DNA of 64,000 nucleotides, taken from the NCBI GenBank assembly GCA_029204225.1, contig CM055092.1, positions 100,496,200 to 100,560,199 on the forward strand. The letters are read 5' to 3'. This stretch comes from Diphasiastrum complanatum. Lineage: Eukaryota; Streptophyta; Lycopodiopsida; Lycopodiales; Lycopodiaceae. Both the position numbers and the translations under genes were made by a program. The notes beneath the pieces are model-generated. The model saw only the letters and a list, made by a program, of their open reading frames with translations, searched no databases and was not told where the DNA came from. Shown piece after piece: positions 22,877 through 36,299 of the stretch (within the stretch, counting starts at the first letter, position 1; every line of letters begins with the position of its first letter).

Positions 22877-23309
22877 GTAAGAACTTTTTCTCGTATACTT
22901 TCTTACCTGACAACCATTACATGGGGGGCTTTTTTGAAGTTTGCGAAAGCTTACTCTACAAGTTTCTCATTACGGTCTACTGAGTAAATTATCGGTAGTT
23001 CTTGGGACATTTCCTCACCACGCATACAGGTATATGCTTAACAAAACTTCAAACTTAATACTATGGTTTCTTTACTGTATTGAAACCTAGAACATTCCTA
23101 TGGAAACTTTGCAGGTTTTCTAGCCTAGAATGTGTTTCGAATGAGCTATGAATACAAGTAAAAGTTAAAAACAAACTAAAAATTAGGTATAAGAAAAACA
23201 GACTAAAAATCAGGTCAACCATTTGTAAGTGGAGTCTTTTTAACTTATGTAATGCTATGAATATTCTTTTTGTGCCTCACTCATTTTAGTATTGCATGTA
23301 AATGTGCAG

Positions 23310-23522
23310 GAGACTTTTAGCCTGTCTATCTTTTATCAATTCTACTTCTTGGCAATCCATTTTCTCTCACTGGCAATTATTTTTGCATTACTTTGCCTAC
23401 TGTACTCTTGGAGGACCAGTAAAATTTCACTGGTAGGTCCATCTCAGCACCATCTTCCCGATGAAAATGCTCAAGAAAGAGATGAGTTTATGGAGGGAGA
23501 AGATGGACAAGCTCTACCTTGA
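23310..23522 (+). CDS. SLC19-like carrier, last exon (TM11/12 and C-terminal tail)
   Basis: After the acceptor AATGTGCAG the frame reads ETFSLSIFYQF, then a long hydrophobic stretch to LLCLLYSWRTSK, then an acidic tail ending in EGEDGQALP and TGA at 23520-23522. SLC19 carriers place a Gln-Phe-x-x-Tyr motif just before the last helix and finish with a hydrophilic cytoplasmic tail. The layout matches. The exon is phase 0 at its start, compatible with direct splicing from 14967 over an 8.3-kb intron that contains an almost full-length LINE. The final helix residues are well kept and no break is seen. Confidence 0.8.
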   Translation, partial: ETFSLSIFYQFYFLAIHFLSLAIIFALLCLLYSWRTSKISLVGPSQHHLPDENAQERDEFMEGEDGQALP

Positions 23523-23661
23523 ATTGGTCACGGTTATTGCCAATGTGCGGTCTTGCAAGGTGACTAACCGAGTCTCTAAAATACAGTGCCTAGTGGTTGA
23601 TATCTCCTTGATCTTTGGAGTTTGATTCCAACATGTACAAATGAGGAGGGTATACAAGAAA

Positions 23662-23816
23662 AAGATGATAAATTGATGTGACCCACTCAATGAGTATATT
23701 GGCTGGTATCATACATATCTGCCTGCCAGCAATAAAAAAGATGATCAATTGGTATGACCTACTCCAGGAGTATATACGCTGGTATCATATATGTTTGCTT
23801 GCCAGTAATAATGATC
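23662..23816. repeat. About 76-bp tandem duplication downstream of the SLC19-like stop
   Basis: Units starting AAGATGATAAATTG (23662) and AAGATGATCAATTG (23738) share GAGTATAT-GGCTGGTATCATA and TGCCAGTAATA-type segments with moderate divergence. Confidence 0.7.
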
Positions 23817-26314
23817 CATATGGATAATTTATTTCTTCGTTTGTAAATTCTAGGTGAATGTGGTGATCAAGGTAGCTCTTACTCGGCAAACTGAAATTAT
23901 CACCTGAAAATCAATTACGAACTAACTTACGTTTCTTTCATCTATTACAGTCAGTAAGATATTATTTGATGTTAAACTGTAAGTGTTATCACCATATTCA
24001 TAATTTTAACTGGAATTTAACATCCCATTCATTTGAAATGAAGAATGATCATTGCTGGTCCCGGCTATCGACCTTTGTTACGAGGTTATAATTGCATTTT
24101 TTTTTCTTCTTATGCTTATGTTTGAGGTCAAGTTAGATTCCACTAGGGCATACATGGGCATACGATGTTCAAAAATATATTTTTCACGGGCCTATTCTTT
24201 GGGCCTTCATTATTATTTGAACATCTTATTATGCCCTCTGTTGGTGGTGTGCCTTTGGTCATGGAAACAAAGATCAATTTACGTATTTGACGCAATTTGT
24301 TTGGTATCTGCTCTTATAGTATATTGCCCAAGCCGCGTGGTTACCCAGATTTATTGTGCTGCTATTTTACATTTGGAGTTTATTATCTGGGTTCCCCATA
24401 AGATACTGTTGATATCGGACTCGTACATGTGTATATTTGTTAACAATTAATAGTGTTCTCTTAGTTTTTCTATGGCAAAAATACATTATATGTTTTATTT
24501 TGAGTCAAAGAAAACAATAATCTAACAATTCATACAAGACACAACTGATGATAGTGTAACAATTCACAGTACAAAATTACAAAGGTAGTACATGCCAAGT
24601 TCATATATTGTTTTCATGATATAGCATGCGAGTGCTAGATAGTTTCCCATACTTCAATTACTCATGCAAGAAGTGTAACATGGGAACTTCTAATTACTTT
24701 TAGAAAGGCCCCTACCTTTGGATCTAGTAGCAAAAATGTTCTCTAGTAATAATGCTCTCTTTATGCATTGAACATCAAATGTGGCACTCCAGAAATGCTT
24801 GTTTGGCACAGCTCAACGCTAATGTTGTACTTGACCCATTTCACTGGTTCCACTCACTCAAAAGGTGCCTCAAACTATACCGTTGGGAACTATGTTGTGT
24901 GGACATATGGTGTTTAAATTAAATTTAATTCTGGAGTTAACAGGTACGATGCATATGCTTGCCACTTGGTGTGCTTTGAATACTCATGTTAGAATTAGTG
25001 AGGGGGGCTTTCTGCTACCTTTGAAAGAGGTCTCTCCTTTGGAACTTTGTAGTTAAACAGTGACTTCATATTTGCATGGTGCATAGGATTCACTGTTGTA
25101 GTAAAAATGTTCTGTTCATGCGCCAAATTTGAAATGCAATGTATAAGCAATACTCCTGTGTGCTCATTGTACTTCGCCCCATTGCATTTGTTCTGCTCAC
25201 TCATGTGCCTCAAATCATATTATTTGAAACTACGTTGCATGGTCAAAAATTGGAGTAGAATTAAGTATTGATTAAATTTATAATGCTAGCATACATTTAT
25301 AATCTGTATAGCTTGACCTTTTGGGGTTACAGTTAAAACTAGCTATGTTCTTACTAAATCATGATAAAAATCAGAATAATTTTTTTTTTTTTTGCCAATC
25401 TGTATATTGGAAAACTGAAATGTTTTCTCGTTTTCTGAAATGCTAATTCAGTAAAACAAGAGACAAAATTTAAGATGACGTTCAAAAAAAATAGTTTGCC
25501 ACCATTGTGGCAAGAACACTTGTGGTAACACAACTATGGGCAAGGAAACTGTGACTGTGTATGAAATACCAATCTGAATGTGTGGCATGTCTGCCACGTT
25601 TGTAGACATGGTTCTCTGTTCTCAGCTCAGTAATGCTTCTGTTTCAGTAGTCAGTTTCTATGGAAGTAATTTTGTAGGTATTGATATGTATAAATGCATC
25701 TGATGTTTTCTAGTTTCTACACACAACTATACTCTAAAAAACCATTCAATCGACTTTTCATAAACAAAGCCAGCACCATTATCTCTACAGCACAGGTTTT
25801 TTATGCTTGGTTCTGAGAATCTGCATGGAAGCAGTTTAGAACCTTGATGCAAAAGTTGTCTGCATGCTTTTGATTGTGTGAAGTGAATTTGGGCGATTGG
25901 CTTTTCCTCAAAACGTGTATATATTGAATTAGTTTTTGCAACACTTTTGCTATTGTTGTTGGTACAGTGCCTGACCGAAGCCATCAGTAGCCTTTTTTGT
26001 ATACGAAGAAGTCATATTTCTTTCCAGTTTAGTACTTTGCTGCAATCCTATTTCTGAACAGTTCCCTGGAGGATATGAGAGAAAATATAATGTAGTTGGT
26101 GCTTCTCATGAGTTTTCAGGAAATAATTATGAATCTAAAGTCCAGTAGCTCTGAATCATTATATGACATCCAGAATTTTGCTCGCAAATGACAAGCACAT
26201 ACATGATTTGGCATGTTTTATTTTTCTAAATCTGTTACCGTAAATTGGTATGACACAAGGCACATTTTGTTTCTATTTGTATTGGCAAGGTAAACAATGT
26301 ATCTTCAGCTTTAG
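23817..26314. other. AT-rich stretch without recognisable gene
   Basis: Probably 3' flank of the SLC19-like gene. A weak repeat pair (about 24825-24905 and 25165-25240) shares GTACTT...CACTCA...GTGCCTCAAA blocks. A 132-codon frame at 24052-24450 is hydrophobic and A/T-driven without family likeness; I do not call it a gene. Confidence 0.5.
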
Positions 26315-26404
26315 GACAATTCAAGTGTGGTCTGTAAGGACTTAGCAACCACTCTTCCGACTCCTCTGCCACAACAAAGGACTTACATTCATAAAATTGA
26401 TGAT
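26315..26404 (+). other. Orphan exon-like ORF, 30 codons
   Basis: After TCTTCAGCTTTAG an open 90-nt stretch (phase 0 to 0) reads DNSSVVCKDLATTLPTPLPQ and QRTYIHKIDD, then GTAAGTG. Both splice sites are good. No partner exon was found and I do not recognise the peptide. It may be an alternative 3' exon of the SLC19-like gene, part of a neighbouring gene, or chance. Confidence 0.3.
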
Positions 26405-26429
26405 GTAAGTGACACCTCTATTCAAGCAA

Positions 26430-26800
26430 ACAAGTATTGGAATGTGGAGGATACAAACGCAAACACGAAAGTCAAAGGAGACGAAGACGAACGGTTCGCG
26501 AACACGAAAGATTCACGAACGAGAATCTTTTGCGGTCTGGCACAAGATTTCTTTGCGGTCCAGTACAAGAGAAAGGCAGAAGAGCTAAACGAAACCAACG
26601 ACATGACACGAAAAATGTCGCAAAACCCGTTTTGCCCTCACGCTCCAAAGAGTACCAACAAAGATCGCGCAACTACCCAGAAGTACAAAAATCTGATCTG
26701 ATGGCATGACGTCAACAGATACTCCCTAGGTCGTGGCTCATCTGCCACTCTTGTAATTCCCTGGTTAGTTGTAGATGCTTAATCACTCTAATCTTAGATT
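26430..26800. other. Purine-rich LTR-like relic
   Basis: A stretch rich in CGAA/ACGAAG words that includes CACGCTCCAAAGAGTACCAA and ends in a CTTGTAAT-type segment. It resembles 43400-43730 in composition and in a few shared words (CACGCTCCAA...GTAC), which precedes a copia primer site. A solo or partial LTR of the same group is possible. Confidence 0.35.
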
Positions 26801-28149
26801 TACACAAAGAGATTGTACGTACTGGATCATACTTGACATATAGATCAACAAAATATACACATAGTGTAATACAGAAGCAGTCTGATGCTAGTAAGCAATT
26901 AGATGCATGCCACGTGAAATAGGTTGAGTTTCATGCCAAACTTGTATTTTGGATCTTTGTGAGTCAACATATCTCATTGAGTGATTCAAGATTTCACATT
27001 AAGAACTATCAAGTTTTGGAGATGCCTCAAATTTGATGTATATCTCAAGATAGCTCGAATTTGATGACTAGCACCTGATTTTGGCCTTTATCACTTGAAA
27101 TATTGAAGTGAGTGATCTAATCTAATGAAATTGAACATTGTTACTTAATATATGACTCTTGCAAGTAGATTTATGTAGGTGCAAGTAAGTTTAATGGGGC
27201 TAAAAGTCCCCAAATGACACAACAACAATGAATTACTGATGAAGAACAGGTACATGAACTGATAGGAAAAAGAGTTTCAAGAATCCCACTCATCAAAAAA
27301 TTGCCAAAACCAGGTCATTACTGAAGAACACAGCTAGAATGCACCGTATAAAAAAGGATAGATCTAGGAAAAAGTTTGGAAACCCAAGATTTGCAAGAAG
27401 CGTTAAATAACTTGGCATTTTGCATGCCAAAACTGAAGGGTTCTGAAAAGGGCATAATCTTCTGAGGGAGTGGGTGCATATTTTCCAAATTAGGTCACTG
27501 GGTGTTGTGTTGCAGGAATGAAGGTACCAAATTAAACGAAGGTCGAAGATTTGCTGAAAGCTGAATTACAACAAACCAGGTTAGCATCACCCACCTAGGG
27601 TGTTGATTCCGAAGCTGTGACCAGGACATTTATGAAAAGGAGAACATTTTCTGAGCTAGAGATATTGGGTCCACCACCGTGTGGGGACCATACTACCCAG
27701 TGGACATCGCCATGTTAGCCGATATTTCCGCACGAAAGATCAGACTAATATTGGGTTTTCTTTTTTCAAAACTACTAAAAATCGGCATGTAAAACCCGGT
27801 TATTAGCAAAAAAATTGGCATATAATTGCCTCTATAAAAGGGTCCCAACCTACCCCTAAAGTGGCTAGACATGTTATATTAGTTTTGTGACGATCTCAAG
27901 AACACAAAAAAATATTTGATATATGTAAAGCCGAGCGAAAAGTGCCGGTCCACTTAGAATTGGGTCCCAGCCCATCCTTAATAAGGCTAGAGAAAAAATT
28001 TGTGGCCATAGAAATGGCCTGTAAAAATGTTTTGTGGCTTTTTAGCCAGTTGTAAAAATAGACGGCATATTTGTGCTAAATTTCACCATGTATAGAGTTG
28101 TTTTACTAATATATGTTTACCTAGTGTATCTGCAAAGAAACCGGGTTGT

Positions 28150-28556
28150 CATCTACTTTGTTCCACATCTAAAAGTGCAAACTAACAAACTAGTGACATA
28201 TGTCACTTTACATGCATATCTATCTACCTACTTTTACCATGTGGCAATTTCTAAACTAGAATTGTCCAAATCATTATGCATGTGTCCATTACACTTTGTG
28301 CATGCTTTGCATGTCACTTTGAAACACTTACAACCTTTGCATGTGATATGACTCGTGTTTCTACAAGCCTATAATTGACATTTCTATGTCAAACTTCTAT
28401 ATGCATGTTGTACTTGACCAACTAGATCTCATATAACCATGTAGCTCGAGTTTCCTCTAGGCCAAATTTGGCATTTTCAATATGGAACATTACATACATG
28501 TAGAAAAAACTTTATCATAGCCAAAAGTCAAGATAGATGATTTTTCATTTTCAACA
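28150..28556 (-). repeat. 3' LTR (truncated) of minus-strand copia
   Basis: It shares long near-identical stretches with 31775-32058, such as CATCTACTTTGTTCCACATC and the end CATTTTCAACA. The next bases CTCCTCGTG are a polypurine tract on the minus strand. The other LTR continues to 31392, so this copy has lost about half; it also contains about 130 bp missing from the right LTR. Confidence 0.8.
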
Positions 28557-28574
28557 CTCCTCGTGAAAATTAGT

Positions 28575-29270
28575 CTATGTTGACATGAATATGGATCTCG
28601 AAATTAATCCAAGATTGGCTCTATGCTTGATGAAAGAATTCTTGCTCAAAGATTTGGTAAGCAAATCTGCAATACATGATGATGTGTCGATGTGCTCCAA
28701 ATAGATTTCCCCTCCAATGAGTTTCTCTCTCACGGAGTGATGTGCAACTTCGATGTGCTTGTTCCTTGTATGGAATATTGGGTTGTTTGCAAGGGCTTGT
28801 GCTGAAATAGTATCACACATGATCAATGGTATATCATCTTCTTTGATAGTCTTTAGCTCCAAAAGCAACCTCTTGATCCAAAGTACTTCCTTTGTTGTAG
28901 TAGTAAGTGCTTTTTATTCAGCTTCACAAGATGAAAGAGATATGGTATCTTGCTTTTTGGAAAGCCGAGATATTAAATTTCCTCCGAGATAAATCACATA
29001 TGCACTTGTAGACTTCCGATCCATTTTATCACTTGCAAAATCTGAGTCAGAATATCCAACCATAGAAAGGTCTTCACTCTTGTATAATAAACCATAATCA
29101 TAGGATGAAGATATGTACCTAAGTACCTTTTGGCCATTTTCCAATGATGAATTGTAGGATTTTTCATAGCTTGGCTTAACTTATGAACACTAAAACTGAT
29201 ATCAGGTCTAGTTATAGTAAGCCAAATTAAGGAGCCTATAAGACTCCTAAAAAGTGTGATTTTCATCACC
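28575..29270 (-). pseudogene. Copia RNase H and end of RT
   Basis: Two overlapping minus-strand frames carry FRSLIGSLIWLTITRPDISF, GYSDSDFASDKMDRKSTSAY, KKQDTISLSSCEAE, a stop, then CDTISAQALANNPIFHTRNK, HIEVAHHSVREKL and ADLLTKSL. This is the canonical Ty1/copia RNase H order. At least one frameshift and one stop disable it. Confidence 0.9.
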
Positions 29271-29992
29271 TTTATTAGGATCTTTCACATTTTGCTCCAT
29301 TGGAGTATCAATACTCTTACAATCTAACATGTTAAATTTCTTCAACATTGAAAGAGCATACTTGGATTGAAAAATAAAAGCTTTATCATTATGCATGTCA
29401 ATCTCTAAGCCTAAAATGTAATGAAGTTTTCCAAGATCTTGCATCTTGAATTCTCCTCCAAGTGCAACTTTAGTTTCTTCAAGTAAATTGATACTACTTC
29501 CACTTATGATAATATCATCAACATAAATGAGTAAAATGACAATATCACTATCATAAAACTTGATATACAAGGAAGGATCATAATCACTAAGAATGAATCC
29601 TAGTGAGATAATGAAAGAGTTTAGTCGAGCATACCACGATCTTGGTGCTTGCTTTAGTCCATAAAGACTCTTGAAGAGCAAGCATACTTTGGACTCATCT
29701 TTGTGAATCCATGTGGTTGTTTCATATAGATTTCTTCTTCTAGATATCCATTCAAAAAAGCATTTGAGACATCTAATTGGAACATTCTCCATTTGAAAAT
29801 AACAAGCAATGGATATGATAACATCTTTGCAACAAGTGCAAATGTTTCTTCATAATCAAGTCCATAAATCTGGGCAAAGCCCTTTGCACAAAGTCTTGCC
29901 TTATATCTGTTGATTGTGCCATCTTGATTTGTTGATTGTGCCATTTGCATCCAATAATGTGCTTGTTGGATGGAAGATCCACAAGCTCCCAT
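29247..29992 (-). pseudogene. Copia reverse transcriptase, frameshifted
   Basis: Minus-strand frames give KARLCAKGFAQIYGLDYEET, FQLDVSNAFLNGYLEEEIYM, KSLYGLKQAPRSWYARLNSF, the catalytic LIYVDDIIISGSS and GEFKMQDLGKLHYILGLEID. All core RT motifs of Ty1/copia are present. Frames at 29992-29654 and 29792-29247 overlap, showing at least one frameshift. Confidence 0.9.
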
Positions 29993-31060
29993 GTCTTGCT
30001 GGTTATCAAAGCATCATATTCTTGCTTCATGGCTGAAAACCATTCTTTTGAATCGAGTGCCTCTTGAACATCCTTTGGCTTTTCATGTGAGATAAAATAA
30101 GCATAACTAGTGGAATCAAGATCCATTTGTTTGCCTTTCTCACCATAAGAAAGCTTCTTAGACTTGAATCTTTCTCTTAGTGATCTTCTAGGTGAGAAGA
30201 TTCGTGGTGACTCCTCCTCAATTCTCGGCCCCATCCCTCCATGATAATCTTCAAGAGAGACAACATGAGATCCTTCTTGAGACTCTGGTTTGATAAATTC
30301 TGGTTTTCATGGAATATAACATCTCTACTCTCAATTGTAGTTGAGGTAGAGGGAACATAAATTCTGTATGCCTTCTTGTTGGATGAATACCCAACCATGA
30401 TCCCTTTGCTTGAATTTGGATCATCTTTTTTCCTTGTTTCCAAGGGAATATCCACAAAACAAGTACACCCAAAAACTCTAAGGTGTTCAACCTTAGGCTT
30501 TTTCTTGAACAAGACTTCATATGGTGATCTTCCTGCAAGAGTATTGTGAGATAATCTATTGCACAAATAATTTGCACATTTTATTGCTTCTCCCCAAAAT
30601 TCAATAGGCAAAAAAGCTTCAATTCGAACTGCTTTAGCACATTCACATAAGGATCTATTTTTTCTTTCGGCAATCCCATTTGAGATGGGGAATAAGCACA
30701 AGAAAAATCTCTTTTGATCCCTTCACTCTCAAAATAATCATGGAACTTATTGGAGATGTATTCACCTCCTCCATCACGTCTCAAAGCTTTAACTATAAAA
30801 GAAAACTGTTTCTCGACATAAGCTTTGAAAACTAGGAAGTTATCAAACACCATAGACTTTGAAGAAAGAAGGTATAGCCAAGTATATCTTGTGAAATCAT
30901 CAATGAAGGTAACAAAACAAGTTGCACCACCAATACTTTATGAGGAAGAAAAATGAATCCGAGTGTATTACTTGCAATGGATGAGTAGTCTTGATAAAAG
31001 ACCTTTGATATGGTTTTCTATGTGATTTTGCAACAGCACAAGCCTCACATGGCTTGATGT
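29993..31060 (-). pseudogene. Copia integrase, frameshifted
   Basis: From the right: ACAVAKSHRKPYQRSF, TFIDDFTRYTW (degenerate), ALRRDGGGEYISNKFHDYFE (second catalytic Asp), GIAERKNRSLCECAKAVRIE (catalytic Glu), FWGEAIKCANYLCNRLSHNT and VFGCTCFVDIPLETRKKDD to GYSSNKKAYRIY. The linker to RT (30234-29993) has EALDSKEWFSAMKQEYDAL. Frames switch at about 30600 and 30200. Gag and protease are missing between 31060 and the primer site. Confidence 0.88.
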
Positions 31061-31379
31061 CAAGATAGACACATCAGATTGATTTGAGAACAATTGCTAT
31101 GGAAAGTATCCTCACTAGCTTTCCATCAAGCTATAACATAAATATCTTTGGACCTATGATAAAGGAAATAAAGAGGTCTAAGATGTTCTAATTTTCACAC
31201 GTGCAAAATTCTAGAATTCCGTACAATTCCAATTTTGGTCTTAAAAACTTGGTCCTAACCTCTTTGATCCAAACAGTTTTCTAAAAAAGGTAGAGAAAAG
31301 TGAAAAACAACTTCCTTGCTTGAATAGCACTCAAAATTTCTTACACAGACAATGATAATAGCATGCAAAGCTTAATTTG

Positions 31380-32058
31380 GCTCTGATACCATGTTGAGAT
31401 CCAGAAGTTTCACACTTGTGGAATGCCAATTCCAATTGTGAATGATCTTTATTAAGCTTTGTGATTAGCACATAACTTGATTCTAGATTGAGTATCAAGA
31501 TCTAGTTCAAAAATTTATGACTAAACCATAATCTAGCATGCTAGTAGTCAATAAATAGTTACTTTCATAAAGAATGATGAAAGGACAAAGAAATTAATGC
31601 ATTGGCATAGCCTCCTCCATGGGTTAGAGAGAGAGTGCAAAATTCAAGCATATGAGGTTAAAGATCTAAATTGACAAGAAGTAACTTCAATGCTTGGTTC
31701 ATCATCAAAAATTGTGAGAGAACCCTCATACATTTATGGTGGATGGAATAGCTCGTGGTAGAGCTAGAATTCATCTACTTTGTTCCACATCTAAAAGTGC
31801 AAACTAACAAACTTGTGACATATTCACTTTACATGCATATCTATCTACCTACTTTTACCATGTGGAAATTTCTAAACTAGATTTGTCCAAATCACGATGC
31901 ATGTGTCCATTCATTTGACCAACTAGATCTCATATAACCATGTAGCTCGAGTTTCCTCTAGGCCAAATTTGGCATTTTCAATATGGAACATTTACATACA
32001 TGTAGAAAAAACTTTATCATAGCCAAAAGTCAACATAGATGATTCTCCATTTTCAACA
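31380..32058 (-). mobile_element. Primer site and 5' LTR of minus-strand copia
   Basis: GCTCTGATACCA (31380-31391) is the reverse complement of the tRNA-iMet primer site. The LTR then runs from TGTTGAGATCC (31392) to TTTCAACA (32058), about 667 bp. Its right half matches the 28150-28556 LTR. Confidence 0.8.
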
Positions 32059-32299
32059 ATGGATCCATAGCTTGGGGGCTAGATCCGTACGATCTAGGTT
32101 TGGTTTGGTTGGTTTATCCACCACCCATTCCCTTTGTTATTGCTTTGTTTGGCATGCTTAGATTTGTATCCTATGTGTAGGACTTTATAATCTATATCGG
32201 ACCAAACATAGCTTTTGCAGTCAGTTTCTTAAGTCAATTTATGACTAATCCTGGTATTACACATTGGAAGGCTTTTATTAGAGTTTTGAGATAATTTGA

Positions 32300-32570
32300 G
32301 CTTCTATGGACTTTTGCATTTGTTATGGAACAAACAAACTCAATATTCTCAAGGGATATTTAGATGCAAATTGGGCAGGAGATGTAGACACTCGTAAATC
32401 CACTTCTAGATTTACATTCTTCCTCAACAACGGTCCTATTTCATGGAATAGTCGCAAGTAAGCTTCAATAGCTCTATCTTTTAATGAATCAGAGTATATG
32501 GCACTTCTCAAGCTACAAAGGAAGCAATATGGTTGAGAAACTTACTTTCAGATGTTTGTCTAGAACAATA
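32300..32570 (+). pseudogene. Copia RNase H scrap, opposite strand
   Basis: The frame reads GYLDANWAGDVDTRKSTSRF, then FFLNNGPISWNSRK, a stop, and ASIALSFNESEYMAL. The pattern D-DWAGD-D-RKST---F-L--G-ISW-S+KQ--VALS--E-EY is standard copia RNase H. It belongs to a different family from the flanking minus-strand element. Confidence 0.85.
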
Positions 32571-32579
32571 TGCTCCGAC

Positions 32580-35300
32580 AACTTAAATTTGTGATATCCA
32601 AAGTCAAGTTAATTGCTAATGATTCAGAAATCTCAAATGTCTAGGTGCAGATCTTAATTATACTAGTATAACACCACATTTAGACCCATATCCAAATCAC
32701 ATTTAAGTTAAACAATAAATCGTTCACAGAAAGATCTGTTAACTCTACAAGTATTTGTCCAACACAATACTTGATCATATGTCTATGTTCACCGACTAGG
32801 TTAAGTGCACCAAATAACCCTAGTAACTAGGTATAAATAGTAGATCCATACAAGATTAATAGTGCACATATGAGAATAATCTCACTATGACCCAGTATGT
32901 AAACATATATATCTTGCAGATAACTCCAAAATCCGCATGTTACTCTCATATCTCAAGAATTCTATTTCTCTTGTGTAAATAATTTAATTTTCCCATATTG
33001 CGAATAGGTACTCAAATTTACCATTGATAATCATATCTTTTCAGTCTTAGAATTCCCTTTCCAAAACTACTGATGCCCCATACCACTAGCTCTTCCTTCC
33101 AGACAATCCTTAACTCCCATATCTAATATTCTAGAGATCCGAAGAATCAATCTAGAATTCATATACCAAGTATAAGCACATATTATTATAACCAAACACT
33201 GGAGAGTCTATAAATTTATTTCCAAATTGATAATAATCTTTTTACAAAAGGATGATCCAACCATAAGGCTCCACACGTAGATTACCGTCACATTTTAAGT
33301 ATTCATGGTTAGTAAAAACTTTATCAATCAAGGATCCTTATCCTTAAAATAAAGCCATTTATTGTACTAACAACTGGAATGTGATCCATATGTTCCTTAT
33401 TCATCCAAATCATATTAAAATTTACGGTCATTCTCATGGTCATGCATGATATCAAACATGAATTCAATTAAATGGAATCCATTACTATGGAATCACTCTA
33501 TAACTAGTATTATGCATCTTCACAGGGATTATCAAGAAATCCAAATTACATAACCCAAAACTCATTTACTGACATAGGTGTCCATTTTTTTTCCTCCCTT
33601 AGATTTTTTGGTCCCCCAAAAAAATTTGTCAACTAAGGTACAAAAAATTTCCTTAGACACATAGTAAATGATAATCCATTTTTTCTTTTCATTTAACCGG
33701 CTTTAGTATTACTTCGTTAAAGTGGTCATTTCAATGCAACTAATGAAAGTATATAAATAGGAAATCGAAAATTTGGACTAAGGTATCCTATCAATGTATT
33801 TGACATAAATCCTTGAATCGAATAAAGAATACTTCTATTTAATAACAATATCAGTTCCATTAGTTCTACAAAATTCAACTTCAACAAGTATTTACTCAAA
33901 GCTTTAAGCTGCCATTCTTTAAATACCGAAATCATTGAGAATGTAATGGCCATTCCATTGGTCGAAAAAGAAAAAAAAACTAATGGATTTAAAAAATCCA
34001 TAGTCCCAATTTAACTCATTTCACCAGGAGTAATCTTATCCCAGAGTTAAAATTGTTAACACAGTAACAAATACCAAAAAAGTACTTGCTTGAGAAAATT
34101 TTGAAAAAAAAATAGATTAGTTATTTGTCGTCAATCCTAAATCCATGAACCTAGTCACTGACTCTACGTTAGGATAGCAAAAAAAATATTCATTTACTCA
34201 ATTTTCAGATTAAGATCTGGAGAATTTCCTCTCAAGTGTTCCCACCGGTTAAGCCCTAGAGAGATCAATAAATCTCTTATCAAGATCAATTTAAATAAAT
34301 ATCAACAATCACCTTTACAAACTGACTACTACTTGACTCAAGATTTCTAATACCCCAAGGTTCCAAAATCTCTTTGATCCAAGAACTAGAGTAACTAGAC
34401 TTGTAGTTATGAAGCCAACCATGGCATCTTGGTGTGTAAGACCATGAATTGAGGAAAAACTAATTACTTACATAAAAGTTAGTTGGAAGTGAACTGGTAG
34501 TGGAAAGTTCAACAATATTCAGTTGTAGAAATTAATAGCCAAGAAGCTCGATGGTGGGTAAGAAGGGAGGAGATAGAAAAGAAGAGAGGTCGATGGTGTG
34601 AAGGAGGAGATAGTGGAGAGTGGACAAAGAGTGGACGTATTAGTGATCAGACAGTCGATCAAGATCGGGCACTCTAGAGAAGGATAGTCGATTCGATGTG
34701 ATGGTGATCAGATTAGTGATTAGCGGAGTTGACGAGTGAGCTCACATCTGGTGCATGGAGTTTTGTAAGAAGCTATTGTCATTGGAATGAGAATCCTTGG
34801 AGTACTTCTCATCATTTATATTTACTATTTTGTTGCATATAATCGTGTGTTGAGTACTTGTAGTATTCTGATGTTAATCAAGTTGATTGACTAAAAGGGA
34901 TAGGTTGTTTAATTATCTAATTCTAGTTCTAAGTAAGTGAGGATGACAAGTGAGAGAATTCAACATTAGTTGTGAGTCATGAAATGAAGTTTTTACAAAC
35001 ATTGGCATCATTGACGACTCTCTTAGATTAGTGCACGATACGACAAGATTACAATCACAATCTCGGATGCATACACTTTTTTCTTGTTCATTTTTCAATA
35101 TTTTTTAACGGCTTCAATTTGTTTTACTTTACTTCAGATTTTGTTAACTTGCTTCATCTGACCATTTCTATTCACACGCACCATAACATTGCTTTGACCT
35201 ACGTAGCAATTTTTACAGTTAACCGAATAATTTTTCTCATCCACTTATTTTCACGATTCTATTAACCAGATTTTTTATTTTTTATTTTTTAGTAAAAAAT
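32580..35300. other. AT-rich stretch without recognisable gene
   Basis: About 2.7 kb of AT-rich DNA with poly(A)/poly(T) runs. I see no coding frame with family likeness; it may contain decayed LTR sequence. The frames of 60-90 codons here look like noise. Confidence 0.5.
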
Positions 35301-35309
35301 TTACATACA

Positions 35310-35715
35310 AATCATAGGACCTTATGTCAGGTGCCAAATCTTCCTAAACCATTTTGGGTTCAAGCCTTGTTATGTGCTAACTTTCTATGCAATAGGTGGC
35401 CGAGTGCTATATTGGATGGACAAACACCTTTTGAGATGCTATTCAAGAGGAGGCCGAGTGTCAAGTTTTTTAGAACTTTTGGATGCACTTGCCATGTCAA
35501 TATGACTCTTGATGATAGGACAAAGGAGGATCCATCTTCAAGGAAAGGTATATTTGTTGGATATAGTGAGGTGAGTAAATCTATAAGGTTTACATTCCTA
35601 CTACTAATAAGGTGATCATTTATAGAGATGTCATTTTTTATGAGGGGAACATTCCAAAGGTGTCTTCAAGTAATGATGTTGTGGATGGATCTAAAACTCT
35701 TGATGTTGATGGTGG
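35310..35715 (+). pseudogene. Copia integrase C-terminal scrap
   Basis: It reads FWVQALLCANFLCNRWPSAI, FEMLFKRRPSVKFFRTFGCT and DPSSRKGIFVGYSEVSK, then after a frame change IIYRDVIFYEGNIPK. These are the late-integrase blocks of Ty1/copia. It ends exactly where the short LTR piece at 35711 begins. Confidence 0.85.
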
Positions 35716-36299
35716 GACCCACTTGTTTATTTATGTACAGGAAATGCCCACAACACGGTCCTCGACCCTAAGTAGTGCCGGTCCCTTGGCACGTGGCTGC
35801 AATTGTTGTGGAAGACGGCTATTGTTGGCGCGTTTATTGTTGGGACATGAATGCTTCAGAAAAAACGTGGATAGAATTCACTTACGTAAAACTTGAGGCT
35901 TTATTGGATGATGGCGATCAGCAAGAACCTGGACTTGCCAGATTTTCAATAATACTCATAAGGGTCTGGTGGCCATTCCGGATAATCTTGTTCATCGACA
36001 AATGGATAGTCGATGCATTATATCGGATGATCCCTAGATAAATCTTGGTGGTATAATGGATTCTCATAGATCGGCACAACTGCTTCAAGTGGTATTATCG
36101 TGATTTCCCTCAATTGGTACTACGGATATGACATGGTTTGTTGGTTGCTTAGTCTATCCAAGAGTTCATGATAAGCTTGCACTTGAAGACTTTCTTCAGC
36201 AGTCAATAGTACCGCTTGAGGACAAGGACTTGATACTTGAAGCGCTGGCTCTTATCGGACTGAAGGCCTATTTGGGCTTGGATTTTCTGGATTTGGCCT

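Noticed and set aside
24052-24450. 132-codon hydrophobic ORF
   Set aside because: AT-rich, no family likeness, no splice context, located in the 3' flank of the carrier gene.
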